NCBI RefSeq assembly: GCF_041206865.1 | Contig: NZ_JBGEDP010000001.1 | Span: 4,154,001-4,218,000 of the forward strand | DNA: 64,000 nucleotides | Direction of reading: 5' to 3' | Source: Mycobacterium sp. HUMS_12744610 | GTDB lineage: Bacteria; Actinomycetota; Actinomycetes; Mycobacteriales; Mycobacteriaceae | Shown: positions 28,251 through 37,205 of the stretch, piece after piece | Layout of the letters: the number at the start of each line of letters is the position of its first letter | Numbering within the stretch: position 1 is the stretch's first letter | Translations under genes and position numbers: made by a program | The notes under the pieces: model-generated | Databases searched by the model: none | The model's input: only the letters and a program-made list of their open reading frames with translations | Told to the model about the DNA's origin: nothing

Positions 28251-30513
28251 CTGCAGGTGCGGCCCCCGAGTCGGCAGGCGTCTCGGAAGCGGCGCTGTCG
28301 TCGTCGACCAGGACCAGCGAGATCTTGCCCCGCTTGTCGATGTCGGCGATCTCGACCCGCAGCTTGTCGCCGACGCCGACCACGTCCTCGACCTTCGCGA
28401 TGCGCTTGCCCTTGCCGAGCTTGGAGATGTGCACCAGCCCGTCACGGCCCGGCAGCAGCGACACGAACGCCCCGAAGTCCGTCGTCTTGACCACGGTCCC
28501 CAGGAACCGCTCGCCGACCGTCGGGAGCTGCGGGTTGGCGATCGCGTTGATCCGGTCGATGGCGGCCTGCGCGGACGGGCCGTCGGTGGCGCCGACGAAC
28601 ACGGTGCCGTCGTCCTCGATGGAGATCTGCGCGCCGGTCTCCTCGGTGATGGCGTTGATGACCTTGCCCTTGGGGCCGATGACCTCGCCGATCTTGTCGA
28701 CCGGGACCTTGATCGTGGTCACCCGCGGGGCGTAGGGGCTCATCTCGTCGGGGGCGTCGATCGCCTCGGCCATGACCTCCAGGATGGTCAGCCGGGCATC
28801 TTTGGCCTGCTCGAGCGCGCCCGCGAGCACCTGGGAGGGGATCCCGTCCAGCTTGGTGTCCAGCTGCAGGGCGGTGACCATGTCCTTGGTGCCGGCGCAC
28901 TTGAAGTCCATGTCGCCGAACGCGTCCTCGGCGCCCAGGATGTCGGTCAGGGTGACGAAGCGGCGCTCGGTCTTACCGTCGATCTCGACGTCGTCGGAGA
29001 CCAGGCCCATCGCGATGCCCGCCACCGGCGCCTTCAGCGGCACCCCGGCGTTGAGCAGCGCCAGGGTCGACGCGCACACCGAACCCATCGAGGTCGAGCC
29101 GTTGGAGCCCAGGGCCTCGGACACCTGACGGATCGCGTACGGGAAGTCCTCGACGCTGGGCAGCACCGGGATCAGTGCCCGCTCGGCCAGCGCGCCGTGC
29201 CCGATCTCGCGCCGCTTGGGCGAGCCGACCCGGCCGGTCTCGCCGGTGGAGAACGGCGGGAAGTTGTAGTGGTGCATGTAGCGCTTGGACGTCTCGGGCC
29301 CCAGCGAGTCGATCTGCTGGGCCATCTTGACCATGTCCAGGGTGGTGACACCCAGGATCTGGGTCTCGCCGCGCTCGAACAGCGCGCTGCCGTGCGCCCG
29401 CGGCACCACGGCCACCTCGGCGCTCAGCGCGCGGATGTCGGTGATGCCGCGGCCGTCGATGCGGAAGTGGTCGGTGAGGATGCGCTGGCGGACCAGCTTC
29501 TTGGTCAGCGACCGGAACGCGGCGCCGACCTCCTTCTCCCGGCCCGCGTAGGTCCCGGAGTTCCCGGCGAGCCGCTCGAGGACCTGCGCCTTGAGCTCGT
29601 CGGTGCGGTTGTTGCGCTCGGTCTTGTCGGCGATGGTCAGCGCGGCGGCCAGTTCGTCGGTGGCCACCGAGGAGACCGAGTAGTAGACGTCCTCGCCGTA
29701 CTCGGGGAACACGGGGAACTCGCCGGTGGGCTTCGCGGCCGCGCCGGCCAGCTCCTGCTGGGCCTTGCACAGCGTGGCGATGAACGGCTTGGCGGCCTCC
29801 AGGCCTTGCGCCACAACGCTTTCCGTCGGCGCCTGGGCGCCGCCCGCGACGAGCTCGATGACGTTCTCGGTGGCTTCGGCCTCGACCATCATGATGGCCA
29901 CATCCGCCTTGCCGTCTTCCTCGCCGACGATGCGCCCGGCCACCACCATGTCGAAGACGGCCCGCTCGAGCTGTTCGACCGTGGGGAAGGCGACCCAGGT
30001 GCCGTCGATGAGGGCGACGCGCACGCCGCCGATCGGGCCGGAGAACGGCAGACCGCTCAGCTGCGTGGAGGCCGACGCGGCGTTGATCGCCAGCACGTCG
30101 TAGAGGTCGTTGGGATCCAGACTCAGGATCGTCACCACGACCTGGATCTCGTTGCGCAGGCCGTCGACGAACGACGGGCGCAGCGGACGGTCGATCAGCC
30201 GGCAGGTCAGGATCGCGTCGGTGGAGGGCCGGCCTTCGCGCCGGAAGAACGAGCCGGGAATGCGGCCCGCGGCGTACATGCGCTCCTCGACGTCGACCGT
30301 CAGCGGGAAGAAGTCGAAGTGCTCGCGGGGGCTCTTGCTGGCGGTGGTCGCCGACAGCAGCATGTTCTCGTCGTCGAGGTAGGCGACCACGGCCCCGGCG
30401 GCCTGCTGGGCCAACCGGCCGGTCTCGAAGCGGATGGTGCGGGTGCCGAAACTACCGTTGTCGATGACGGCGGTCGACTCGAACACACCCTGGTCAATCT
30501 CAGATACAGACAT
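28228..30513 (-). CDS. gpsI: polynucleotide phosphorylase (guanosine pentaphosphate synthetase)
   Basis: 761 residues. Two RNase PH domains (about 20-240 and 335-560) are joined by a helical linker, then a KH domain ([20 protein letters not shown], GxxG loop) and an S1 domain ([20 protein letters not shown]). It degrades RNA 3'-5' using phosphate and can add tails. The [14 protein letters not shown] and [12 protein letters not shown] motifs are present. The leader and rpsO-gpsI gap carry a 66-nt hairpin, a layout like the E. coli rpsO-pnp region where PNPase autoregulates. Confidence 0.97.
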   Translation of the reverse strand: MSVSEIDQGVFESTAVIDNGSFGTRTIRFETGRLAQQAAGAVVAYLDDENMLLSATTASKSPREHFDFFPLTVDVEERMYAAGRIPGSFFRREGRPSTDAILTCRLIDRPLRPSFVDGLRNEIQVVVTILSLDPNDLYDVLAINAASASTQLSGLPFSGPIGGVRVALIDGTWVAFPTVEQLERAVFDMVVAGRIVGEEDGKADVAIMMVEAEATENVIELVAGGAQAPTESVVAQGLEAAKPFIATLCKAQQELAGAAAKPTGEFPVFPEYGEDVYYSVSSVATDELAAALTIADKTERNNRTDELKAQVLERLAGNSGTYAGREKEVGAAFRSLTKKLVRQRILTDHFRIDGRGITDIRALSAEVAVVPRAHGSALFERGETQILGVTTLDMVKMAQQIDSLGPETSKRYMHHYNFPPFSTGETGRVGSPKRREIGHGALAERALIPVLPSVEDFPYAIRQVSEALGSNGSTSMGSVCASTLALLNAGVPLKAPVAGIAMGLVSDDVEIDGKTERRFVTLTDILGAEDAFGDMDFKCAGTKDMVTALQLDTKLDGIPSQVLAGALEQAKDARLTILEVMAEAIDAPDEMSPYAPRVTTIKVPVDKIGEVIGPKGKVINAITEETGAQISIEDDGTVFVGATDGPSAQAAIDRINAIANPQLPTVGERFLGTVVKTTDFGAFVSLLPGRDGLVHISKLGKGKRIAKVEDVVGVGDKLRVEIADIDKRGKISLVLVDDDSAASETPADSGAAPADAATTGS

Positions 30514-30845
30514 CTGTGGGCGTACAGCCTCTCTGGGTATTCAGCTTTTTCGCGTGCTCCCGCAAGTCACCCGCGAGAGCGCGAAGAGCGAAGTCTGAAT
30601 ACGGCTACGGCCATCGATCGAAGCGGCCGACCTGCCCCAGATCCGGAGAGCCCGGCAGCCACTACCGAAGACCGCCCGATGCAGACTGGGCTGCTCACTC
30701 GGAGGTGCATAGTGACACGCTGGAACGGCACCCGCGGATCTGCGCGCACCGCACCGTTCGTCCGGGCCGAAACGGCCCAGAACGACCTCACTCTACACGG
30801 CCGCCGCGGGGGGCCCGAATCGCCGGGCCGACCTGCGCGCGCGGG
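30514..30845 (-). other. 332-bp rpsO-gpsI intergenic/leader region
   Basis: No gene. A 66-nt hairpin (30537-30602) dominates the gpsI-proximal part. The remainder (30603-30845) is GC-rich sequence in which I see no clear promoter hexamer or ORF. Confidence 0.6.
30537..30602 (-). promoter_or_regulatory. long hairpin between rpsO and gpsI
   Basis: Outer arms GTATTCAG (30595-30602 on the minus strand) and CTGAATAC (30537-30544) pair perfectly (8 bp). The interior continues with TTCGC/GCGAA pairs, then a 9-bp inner stem GCTCTCGCG/TGCGGGAGC around a 7-nt loop. There is no U tract, so it looks more like a processing or regulatory leader element than an intrinsic terminator. Confidence 0.6.
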
Positions 30846-31115
30846 TCAGCGACGCAGGCCCAGGCGCTCGATCAGGGAGCGGTAGCGCTCCACGTCGGTC
30901 TGGGAGACGTACTTGAGCAGCCGGCGCCGCCGCCCGACCAGCAGCAGCAGCCCCCGCCGCGAGTGGTGGTCGTGCTTGTGCACCTTGAGGTGCTCGGTCA
31001 GGTCCGAGATCCGCTTGGTCAGCAACGCCACCTGCGCCTCCGGGGACCCGGTGTCGGTGTCGTGCAGGCCGTAGGTGCCCAGGATCTCTTTTTTCTGCTC
31101 GGCTGTCAGCGCCAC
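30846..31115 (-). CDS. rpsO: 30S ribosomal protein S15
   Basis: 89 residues, the exact family length, from a GTG preceded by GGAG. The S15 signature [39 protein letters not shown] is unmistakable in its order (HDHHSRRGL core). It binds 16S rRNA in the platform. It lies between ribF and gpsI, the widely conserved rpsO-pnp order. Confidence 0.98.
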   Translation of the reverse strand: MALTAEQKKEILGTYGLHDTDTGSPEAQVALLTKRISDLTEHLKVHKHDHHSRRGLLLLVGRRRRLLKYVSQTDVERYRSLIERLGLRR

Positions 31116-31223
31116 GAAAACAACTCCATCAATCGGTCCGCGATGAGTAGATATCCCGGCGCGGCCACCGCGAACCGCAGCCCGCGCCGATGTCGACCGG
31201 CAGTTTAGCAGCACGGCCGCCGA

Positions 31224-32195
31224 TCAGTCCTTGAGCAGGGCGCGCGTGCGATCGGTGTCGGCGCCGATCTCCGCGACCAGATCGCTCACCGCGTCGAACC
31301 TCTTCTGGCCGCGGATGCGCGCGACGAAGTCCAGCGCCACGTGCTGTCCGTACAGGTCGGCGGACTTGTCCAGCACGAAGGCCTCGACGGTGCGGGTGCG
31401 CCCGGAGAACGTCGGGTTGGTGCCCACGGAGACCGCGGACTGGTAGCGCTCCCCCGGCACTACCGTGCCCGTCACCGGTCCGTGCCCCAGGACGGTGAAC
31501 CAGGCGGCGTAAACGCCATCGGCCGGAATGGCCGAATACATCGGCGGCGCCACGTTGGCGGTCGGATAGCCCAACTCGGCGCCCCGCCCGTAGCCCCGGA
31601 CCACGACACCCTCGACGCGGTGCGGGCGGCCCAGCGCCTCGGTGGCCGCCATCATGTCGCCGGCGTCCACGCAGGACCGGATGTAGGTGGAGGAGAACGT
31701 CACGTTCTCGTTGCTGTGGTGCTCGGACAGCAGCGACATCGACTCCACCGCGAATCCGAATCGCTCACCCGCCTTGCGCAGCGTGCCGACGTTACCGCCC
31801 GCCTTCCTGCCGAAGGTGAAGTTCTCCCCCACCACGACCTCGACCACGTGCAGGTGCTCCACCAGCAGTTCGTGGACGTAGCGCTCGGGCGTGAGCTTCA
31901 TGAAGTCCGTCGTGAACGGCATCACCAGAAAGACGTCGATGCCCATCTCCTCGACGAGTTCGGCGCGGCGGGCCAGCGTCGTCAGCTGGGCCGGGTGGCT
32001 GCCCGGATAGACGACTTCCATCGGGTGGGGATCGAAGGTCATCAGCACGGACGGCACGTTGCGGGCCCGGGCCGCCTTGACCGCGTGGGCGATCAATTCG
32101 GCGTGCCCGCGGTGCACACCGTCGAACACGCCGATGGTGAGGACGCACCTGCCCCAGTCCGTGGGGATCTCGTCTTGGCCGCGCCAGCGCTGCAC
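31224..32195 (-). CDS. ribF: bifunctional riboflavin kinase/FAD synthetase
   Basis: 323 residues. The N-terminal nucleotidyltransferase domain has LTIGVFDGVHRGHAELI and the TYIRSCVDAGD motif (S-T-x-I-R). The C-terminal flavokinase domain has GYPTANVAPP and the distal GQHVALDFVARIRGQKRF. It converts riboflavin to FMN and then to FAD. The GTG start sits 7 nt after a TAGGCT hexamer, implying a leaderless message. It is divergent from sirR. Confidence 0.95.
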   Translation of the reverse strand: MQRWRGQDEIPTDWGRCVLTIGVFDGVHRGHAELIAHAVKAARARNVPSVLMTFDPHPMEVVYPGSHPAQLTTLARRAELVEEMGIDVFLVMPFTTDFMKLTPERYVHELLVEHLHVVEVVVGENFTFGRKAGGNVGTLRKAGERFGFAVESMSLLSEHHSNENVTFSSTYIRSCVDAGDMMAATEALGRPHRVEGVVVRGYGRGAELGYPTANVAPPMYSAIPADGVYAAWFTVLGHGPVTGTVVPGERYQSAVSVGTNPTFSGRTRTVEAFVLDKSADLYGQHVALDFVARIRGQKRFDAVSDLVAEIGADTDRTRALLKD

Positions 32196-32202
32196 AACCG
32201 CA

Positions 32203-32208
32203 AGCCTA
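32203..32208 (-). promoter_or_regulatory. -10 hexamer for leaderless ribF mRNA
   Basis: TAGGCT on the minus strand, 7 nt before the ribF GTG. Confidence 0.5.
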
Positions 32209-32264
32209 CGGCGCGAGATGGCGGTGCGCGCACGGGCGGCAGGGCGGACCAGGGGTGGGATGCC

Positions 32265-32270
32265 TAAACT
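32265..32270 (+). promoter_or_regulatory. -10 hexamer for sirR
   Basis: TAAACT, 8 nt before the sirR GTG; leaderless or with a leader of one or two bases. Confidence 0.45.
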
Positions 32271-32278
32271 GCAGGCTT

Positions 32279-32983
32279 GTGAGGGCGGACGACGAGCCGG
32301 GTGGCCTGACCGCGGTCGGCCAGGACTACCTCAAGGCCATCTGGAACGCCCAGGAGTGGTCCCCGAAAGACGCCCCGCACAAGGTCAGCACCAAGATGCT
32401 GGCCGAGAAGATCGGGGTGTCGGCCAGCACGGCCTCGGAGTCGATCCGCAGACTCGCCGAGCAGGGCCTCGTCGACCACGAGAAATACGGCGCGGTGTCG
32501 CTGACCGAGGCGGGGCGGCGGGCCGCGCTGGAGATGGTGCGCCGGCACCGGCTGCTGGAGACCTTCCTGGTCAACGAGCTCGGTTACAGCTGGGACGAGG
32601 TTCACGACGAGGCCGAGGTGCTCGAACACGCGGTTTCGGACCGCCTGGTGGCCCGCATCGACGCCAAGCTGGGATTCCCGCAGCGCGACCCGCACGGCGA
32701 CCCGATCCCGGCCTCCGACGGGCAGGTGCCCACGCCGCCGGCGCGCCAATTGTGGGCCTGCGCCGACGGCGACCTCGGCACCGTGGCGCGCATCTCCGAT
32801 GCCGACCCGGAGATGCTGCGCTATTTCGCCGACGTCGGGATCAACCTCGACTCGCGGCTGCGGGTGCTGACCCGGCGCGAGTTCGCGGGCATGATCTCGG
32901 TGGCGATCGAGGCCGCCGACGGCGCCGAGGCGACGGTCGACCTGGGCAGCCCGGCGGCCCGGGCGATCTGGGTGGTGGGCTGA
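32279..32983 (+). CDS. sirR: DtxR/MntR-family metal-dependent repressor
   Basis: 234 residues. The N-terminal wHTH has GQDYLKAIWNAQEWS, then VSTKMLAEKIGVSASTASESIRRLAEQGLV. The dimerisation/metal domain contains RRHRLLETFLVNELGYSWDEVHDEAEVLEH with Glu and His ligands. A C-terminal FeoA/SH3-like domain follows. It represses metal uptake or redox genes when bound to Mn or Fe. It corresponds to Rv2788. Targets are not visible locally; it is divergent from ribF. Confidence 0.92.
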   Translation: MRADDEPGGLTAVGQDYLKAIWNAQEWSPKDAPHKVSTKMLAEKIGVSASTASESIRRLAEQGLVDHEKYGAVSLTEAGRRAALEMVRRHRLLETFLVNELGYSWDEVHDEAEVLEHAVSDRLVARIDAKLGFPQRDPHGDPIPASDGQVPTPPARQLWACADGDLGTVARISDADPEMLRYFADVGINLDSRLRVLTRREFAGMISVAIEAADGAEATVDLGSPAARAIWVVG

Positions 32984-33003
32984 CCGGCGCCCGTCAGCCG
33001 GCC

Positions 33004-33017
33004 GCCAGGCCCCTGGC
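33004..33017 (+). terminator. possible sirR terminator hairpin
   Basis: GCCAGG-CC-CCTGGC, a 6-bp GC stem about 20 nt after the sirR stop. There is no U tract; terminators of this kind have been proposed in mycobacteria but are weak evidence. Confidence 0.3.
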
Positions 33018-33400
33018 GATGTGGGTGCCCCGAACCTGCGAGGCGATCCGCTGTCCGGTGTGCAACGGGCCCCGGGAGAGTTCGCGCAGGAGCGCGATGC
33101 CAGGACGACAGTATTCGTGCAGGGCGATAATTTGCGCGTCCCCGATAAAGAACGGGAATTATTGGCCGAATTCGCCGGCCGCGAGAAATGCTTCGGGTAA
33201 TTATTCCCGACGCAAATGCGCAACTCCGGACCCTATGTATCGCCCCTGCCGATGGCACCGGAATATAAGCGCCCCACCCTCGACTCCCGGACTTTGATTG
33301 ATCACAGCTATCAAGCGATTCGAATCCTGTCTTGGACGGCGACGGCATTGTTTGAGCACAATCTTGGTGATAGCCCCCTCACGCGCACAAACTTTCACCG

Positions 33401-33434
33401 CCCCGGAATTTTCACTTCCCCGGGATTTTCATTG
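33401..33434 (+). repeat. two 17-bp imperfect direct repeats
   Basis: CCCCGGAATTTTCACTT followed directly by CCCCGGGATTTTCATTG (three differences). They lie about 25 bp upstream of the tandem Shine-Dalgarno repeats and beside the hairpin CCGAGA-TT-TCTCGG at 33437-33450. Confidence 0.55.
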
Positions 33435-33458
33435 CTCCGAGATTTCTCGGATCGATCG

Positions 33459-33502
33459 GCCAAAGGAGGGCCAAAGGAGGGCCAAAGGAGGGCCAAAGGA
33501 GG
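33459..33502 (+). repeat. four tandem 11-bp Shine-Dalgarno repeats
   Basis: The unit GCCAAAGGAGG is repeated four times without a mismatch. Each contains a full AAAGGAGG anti-16S complement; the last lies 4 nt before the GTG at 33507. This decides the start of the secreted-protein gene. Confidence 0.9.
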
Positions 33503-33506
33503 GATT

Positions 33507-33866
33507 GTGACCAAACTCGTGGTCGCGGCGCGATACGGCGTCTGGGGAGCTGGGATGCTGCTCGCGGCGAGCATGTCCTGCCCCCAGGTGGCCGTGTCGC
33601 GTGCCGACCCGACCAGACCGGCCGAGCCTGACGTGGTGGGCTATGCGACCACGGCAGCGCCTGTCGTATGTCGAAGCCTGGACATCCGCCCGACGCTGCG
33701 CGGGGTCCTGTTGGCGATCCAGGACGTGATGGACCAGTCGGGTTTCAGCAGCCGCCAGGCCAGTCAAGTGGTCACGCTCTCGGTCACCGACCAATGCCCC
33801 CGCCATACCCACCTGCTCGAGGAGATGGTCGCGCTGGTGGAGAACAAAGGCGAGCAACTGATGTGA
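33507..33866 (+). CDS. DUF732-like secreted protein
   Basis: 119 residues. A signal peptide (VVAARYGVWGAGMLLAASMS, cleavage near AVSRADP) precedes a small helical domain with Cys residues at VVCRSLD and DQCPRHTHLL and the intervening GFSSRQASQVVTLSV helix. This fits the mycobacterial DUF732 pattern of one disulfide across a three-helix domain. Function unknown. The start is a GTG directly behind four tandem Shine-Dalgarno repeats. It is convergent with truB (27-bp gap). Confidence 0.82.
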   Translation: MTKLVVAARYGVWGAGMLLAASMSCPQVAVSRADPTRPAEPDVVGYATTAAPVVCRSLDIRPTLRGVLLAIQDVMDQSGFSSRQASQVVTLSVTDQCPRHTHLLEEMVALVENKGEQLM

Positions 33867-33893
33867 CTGCGGTCCGACTCATTCCGGTCCGGC

Positions 33894-34799
33894 CTACAGC
33901 TTCGCCGGGCGGATCACCACCACCGACTTCGTCCGCACGCCCTCGTCGCGCAGCAGCGCCATCACGCGGCCGTCGGGACCGCAGGCGGCGTAGACGCCGT
34001 CGATGCCGGCCGGCGCCAGGGGCCGGCCGTGGCCGGTGGCCTCGGCCTCCGCGGCGGTCAGGCCGCGGCGGGCGAACATCAGCAGGCAGGCCTCGTCCAG
34101 CGTGTAGGTCAGCCGGGGCTGCTCGGCCAGGTCGTCGAGCGAGCTCGCCTGGTCCAGGCCGAAGCGGCCGACGCGGGTGCGCCGCAACGACGTCAGATGC
34201 CCGCCCACGCCCAGCGCGGCGCCCAGGTCTCGGGCCAGCGCCCGGATGTAGGTCCCCGAGGAGCAGTCGACCTCGACGTCCAGGTCGACACACTCGCCGT
34301 GGGACCGGCGCCCCACCACGTCGAAGCGGTCGATGCGCACCGGCCTGGCCGCGAGTTCGACGGAACGGCCCTCGCGGACCAGACGATAGGCGCGCCGGCC
34401 GTCCACCTTGATGGCGCTGACGGCCGAGGGCACCTGCTCGATGTCGCCGCGCAACCCCTCGACCGCGGCCGCGATCGCCGCGTCGGTCAGGTGGCCGGCC
34501 GGGACGCCCTCCAGCAGTTCGCCGTCGGCGTCCTCGGTGGACGTGGTCTGCCCCAGGCGCACGGTGGCCGCATACGACTTCGGGGCCGCCGTCAGCAGGC
34601 CGAGGATCTTGGTGGCGCGGTCGATGCCGATGACCAGCACGCCGGTGGCCATCGGGTCCAGCGTGCCGGCATGCCCCACCCTGCGCGTGGCGAAGACGCG
34701 CCGACAGCGCGCCACCACGTCGTGGCTGGTCATCCCGGCCGGCTTGTCGACGACGACCAGTCCCGGCTCGGGTCCGGCCCCACCGGGACCTGCGCTCAT
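33894..34799 (-). CDS. truB: tRNA pseudouridine(55) synthase
   Basis: 301 residues. [18 protein letters not shown], then [19 protein letters not shown] with the catalytic Asp in [24 protein letters not shown] and the thumb region [19 protein letters not shown]-like C-terminal tail is present. It isomerises U55 in tRNA. Its ATG overlaps the pptT stop (ATGA). Its frame is continuous, without a stop, with the metallophosphoesterase two genes upstream. Confidence 0.97.
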   Translation of the reverse strand: MSAGPGGAGPEPGLVVVDKPAGMTSHDVVARCRRVFATRRVGHAGTLDPMATGVLVIGIDRATKILGLLTAAPKSYAATVRLGQTTSTEDADGELLEGVPAGHLTDAAIAAAVEGLRGDIEQVPSAVSAIKVDGRRAYRLVREGRSVELAARPVRIDRFDVVGRRSHGECVDLDVEVDCSSGTYIRALARDLGAALGVGGHLTSLRRTRVGRFGLDQASSLDDLAEQPRLTYTLDEACLLMFARRGLTAAEAEATGHGRPLAPAGIDGVYAACGPDGRVMALLRDEGVRTKSVVVIRPAKL

Positions 34800-35470
34800 A
34801 GGACGATCGCGGTGAGCACCAGCCCGCGCTCGACCGACCAGCGGCCCCGCAGCGCGGTCAGCGGCGGACCCGACAGCGCCTGTCCGTCGACCAGGATCTT
34901 CGAGACGAACGTCCCAACGGTCCCGGCCCGGGCCGGGTCGACGTCGAACACGATGTGCGCGTCCTCGAAACCGAGCCATCTGTTGGTCAACGGAAACCAC
35001 GCCTTGTACGTCGCCTCCTTGGCGCAGAACAGGATCCGGTCCCAGTGCAGCCCGTCGGGCAACGCGGCGATCTCGTGGCGCTCCTCGGTCAGCGTGATCG
35101 CGTCCAGCACCCCGTCCGGCAGCACGTCGTGCGGTTCGGCGTCGATGCCGACCGAACGCACCGCGCCGGCGCGGCCCACCACCGCCCCGCGGTAGCCCGC
35201 GCAGTGGGTGAGGCTGCCCACCACGCCGTCGGGCCAGCACGGTTGCCCCTTGTCGCCCTTGAGGATCGGCACCGGCGGCAGGCCGAGCTCGCCGAGCGCG
35301 ATCCGCGCGCAGTGCCGCGCGGTGACGAACTCGTTGCGCCGCTTGGCGACCGACTTGGCGATCAACGGCTCCTCTTCGGGCAGCGGGGCCAGGCCGGGCG
35401 GGTCGGAGTAGAGCTCCGAATACGCCAGGTCCCGCGACACGGTCTCCGGCAGCACCGCCGACACCAGCAT
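34796..35470 (-). CDS. pptT: 4'-phosphopantetheinyl transferase PptT
   Basis: The 224-residue Sfp-type transferase loads phosphopantetheine onto acyl and peptidyl carrier proteins for mycolic acid, polyketide and siderophore synthesis. Motifs: [45 protein letters not shown] (Mg ligands) and [20 protein letters not shown]. It starts at ATG 35470, three residues shorter than I recall for Rv2794c because the junction with the upstream gene has changed. It is coupled to truB by ATGA. Confidence 0.95.
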   Translation of the reverse strand: MLVSAVLPETVSRDLAYSELYSDPPGLAPLPEEEPLIAKSVAKRRNEFVTARHCARIALGELGLPPVPILKGDKGQPCWPDGVVGSLTHCAGYRGAVVGRAGAVRSVGIDAEPHDVLPDGVLDAITLTEERHEIAALPDGLHWDRILFCAKEATYKAWFPLTNRWLGFEDAHIVFDVDPARAGTVGTFVSKILVDGQALSGPPLTALRGRWSVERGLVLTAIVL

Positions 35471-35477
35471 GCGCGCA

Positions 35478-36452
35478 TCGCGACTGCCGCTGCCGCACTC
35501 GTTCCCGGAACTTGGCGGCCTGCTCCCGCATCTGCGGGGTGATCTCGAAGTGGCCGCCGAAGTCGTTGAGGTAGCCGGGCGGGTACCGGGGGTCGGGCAG
35601 CACCTGGCGCAGCCAGCTGTAGGGCGTGCGGCGCCGCCACTCCCGCGGGTAGCCCACCGACACCTCCTCGAAGCGCACGTCGTCGTACCAGGTGGTGCGC
35701 GGGATGTGCAGGTGGCCGTACACCGAGCACACGGCGTTGTAGCGGGTGTGCCAGTCGGCGGTCTTGGTGGTCCCGCACCACAGCGAGAACTCCGGGTAGA
35801 ACAACGCGTCGCAGGGCTCGCGGACCAGCGGGAAATGGTTCACCAACACGGTCGGGGTCATCCAGTCGAGATCTTCGAGCCGGGCGCGGGTTTTCGCCAG
35901 CCGGTCCCGGCACCAGGCATCGCGGGTGGCGTAGGGCTCCGAGGACAACAGGAATTCGTCGGTGGCCACCACGTTGCGCTCCCGCGCGATCGCCAGGCCC
36001 TCGGCCTTGGTCGCGGCCCCCTCCGGCAGGAAGCTGTAGTCGTAGAGCAAGAACATCGGCACGATCGTGGCCGGCCCGCCACGTTCGGTCCACACCGGGA
36101 ACGGATGCTCGGGCGTGACCACGCCCATCTGGTCGCACATGTGCACCAGATACTCGTAGCGGCTCCGCCCGAAGATCTGCTTGGGGTCCCGATTCGTGGT
36201 CCACAGCTCGTGGTTGCCCGGCACCCAGATCACCTTGGCGAACCGCCGCCGCAGCAGGTCCAGCGTCCAGTGGATCTCGTCGGTGCGTTCGGCGACGTCG
36301 CCCGCGACGATCAGCCAGTCGTCCGGCGACGACGGGTGCAGTGACTCGGCGATCGGCTTGTTGCCCAGGTGCCCGGTGTGCAGGTCGGACACCGCCCACA
36401 GGGTCGGTTGAGGCGTCGGCTGCCCCCCGCTCGTCGATTCCTGCCCGGCCAT
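35478..36452 (-). CDS. metallophosphoesterase (Rv2795c-like), stop codon missing
   Basis: The homologous part is 325 residues from ATG 36452: [14 protein letters not shown] (metal-binding DLH), [17 protein letters not shown], then VNHFPL and [12 protein letters not shown], a complete calcineurin-like metallophosphoesterase set. It should end at about 35478 (RVRQRQSR), but the next codon is TGC and no in-frame stop occurs until 33894, the truB stop. As read, the ORF runs out-of-frame through pptT and then in-frame through TruB. I give the homologous segment. A TAGGCT hexamer lies 8 nt before the start. Confidence 0.85.
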
Positions 36453-36460
36453 GACCAACC

Positions 36461-36466
36461 AGCCTA
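36461..36466 (-). promoter_or_regulatory. -10 hexamer for metallophosphoesterase-pptT-truB operon
   Basis: TAGGCT on the minus strand, 8 nt before ATG 36452; near-leaderless. Confidence 0.45.
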
Positions 36467-36584
36467 ACGATCCGCACCGGACGAGCCCTGGCGTGCCCGG
36501 GCGGTACCCGGGTTCGGCTGTGACGGCGACCACGCGACTTGTACACTCCCGGGCAAGGGACCGCCGAGGGCATCAGGGGGTGAC

Positions 36585-37175
36585 GTGTTCGCCAACGTGC
36601 GTCTGATGGGGGCACTGGGGGCACTGTTCGCAGCGGTCCTTATGGGCGCGCTGGGCTGGCAGGGCGCCCCCGCACCGGTCGCGCCGGGCCGCGCGGGGCC
36701 CGTGGAGCTGCGGTCGACGGGGCAGCCGCTGGAAACGACGATGAAGAGCCCGATCCTGGCGACCACCGACCCGCGGCCGTTCGACGCCTGCGAGGACATC
36801 CCGTTCGACGCCCTGCAACGGCTGGGCCTGGCATTCACCCCGCCCGAACACGAGGACGGCCTGCGCTGCCACTTCGATGCGGGCAACTACCAGCTGGCCG
36901 TGGAGCCCATCATCTGGCGCACCTATGCGCAGACGCTGCCCCCCGACGCGGTCGAGACCACGATCGCGGGCCACCGCGCCGCGCAGTACTGGGTGATGAA
37001 GCCGACCTATCACAACGACTTCTGGTACCGGTCCTGCATGATCGTGCTCAAGACCAGCTACGGGCTGCTCCAGCAGGCGCTGTTCTACTCGACCGTGTAC
37101 TCCGACCCCGACGTCGACTGCATGGCGACCAACCTGCAACGCGCCAACGACCTCGCCCCGTACTACAAGTTCTAA
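36585..37175 (+). CDS. exported DUF3558-like protein
   Basis: 196 residues. The start is a GTG after GGGGG. An N-terminal hydrophobic segment (LMGALGALFAAVLMGALGW) acts as a signal or anchor, with no lipobox cysteine near its end. The mature part begins PFDACEDIPFDALQRLGL, a DUF3558 hallmark seen in Rv2796c-type lipoproteins, with later cysteines at GLRCHF, RSCMIV and VDCMA. It is probably cell-envelope located. Function unknown. It diverges from the metallophosphoesterase operon. Confidence 0.8.
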   Translation: MFANVRLMGALGALFAAVLMGALGWQGAPAPVAPGRAGPVELRSTGQPLETTMKSPILATTDPRPFDACEDIPFDALQRLGLAFTPPEHEDGLRCHFDAGNYQLAVEPIIWRTYAQTLPPDAVETTIAGHRAAQYWVMKPTYHNDFWYRSCMIVLKTSYGLLQQALFYSTVYSDPDVDCMATNLQRANDLAPYYKF

Positions 37176-37192
37176 TCCGGCCCTCCTGGGCC

Positions 37193-37198
37193 TAGCCT
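37193..37198 (+). promoter_or_regulatory. -10 hexamer for leaderless CocE-type hydrolase mRNA
   Basis: TAGCCT, 7 nt before GTG 37206. Confidence 0.5.
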
Positions 37199-37205
37199 GA
37201 GCACG

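Larger units (their letters stand above)
32984..33506 (+). other. 523-bp intergenic region between sirR and secreted-protein gene
   Basis: AT-richer than its neighbours. It holds a GC hairpin just after sirR (33004-33017), two 17-bp direct repeats (33401-33434), a short perfect palindromic hairpin (33437-33450) and four tandem 11-bp Shine-Dalgarno units (33459-33502). One frame stays open near 33000-33200 but shows no family features, and I do not call it a gene. Confidence 0.6.

Noticed and set aside
27892..30885. 997-residue plus-strand ORF
   Set aside because: Antisense to pepR and gpsI, with no family features.
33000..33200. Open frame after sirR ending in ERELLAEFAGREKCFG
   Set aside because: No start with a ribosome binding site, no recognisable family, and overlap with the sirR 3' end.
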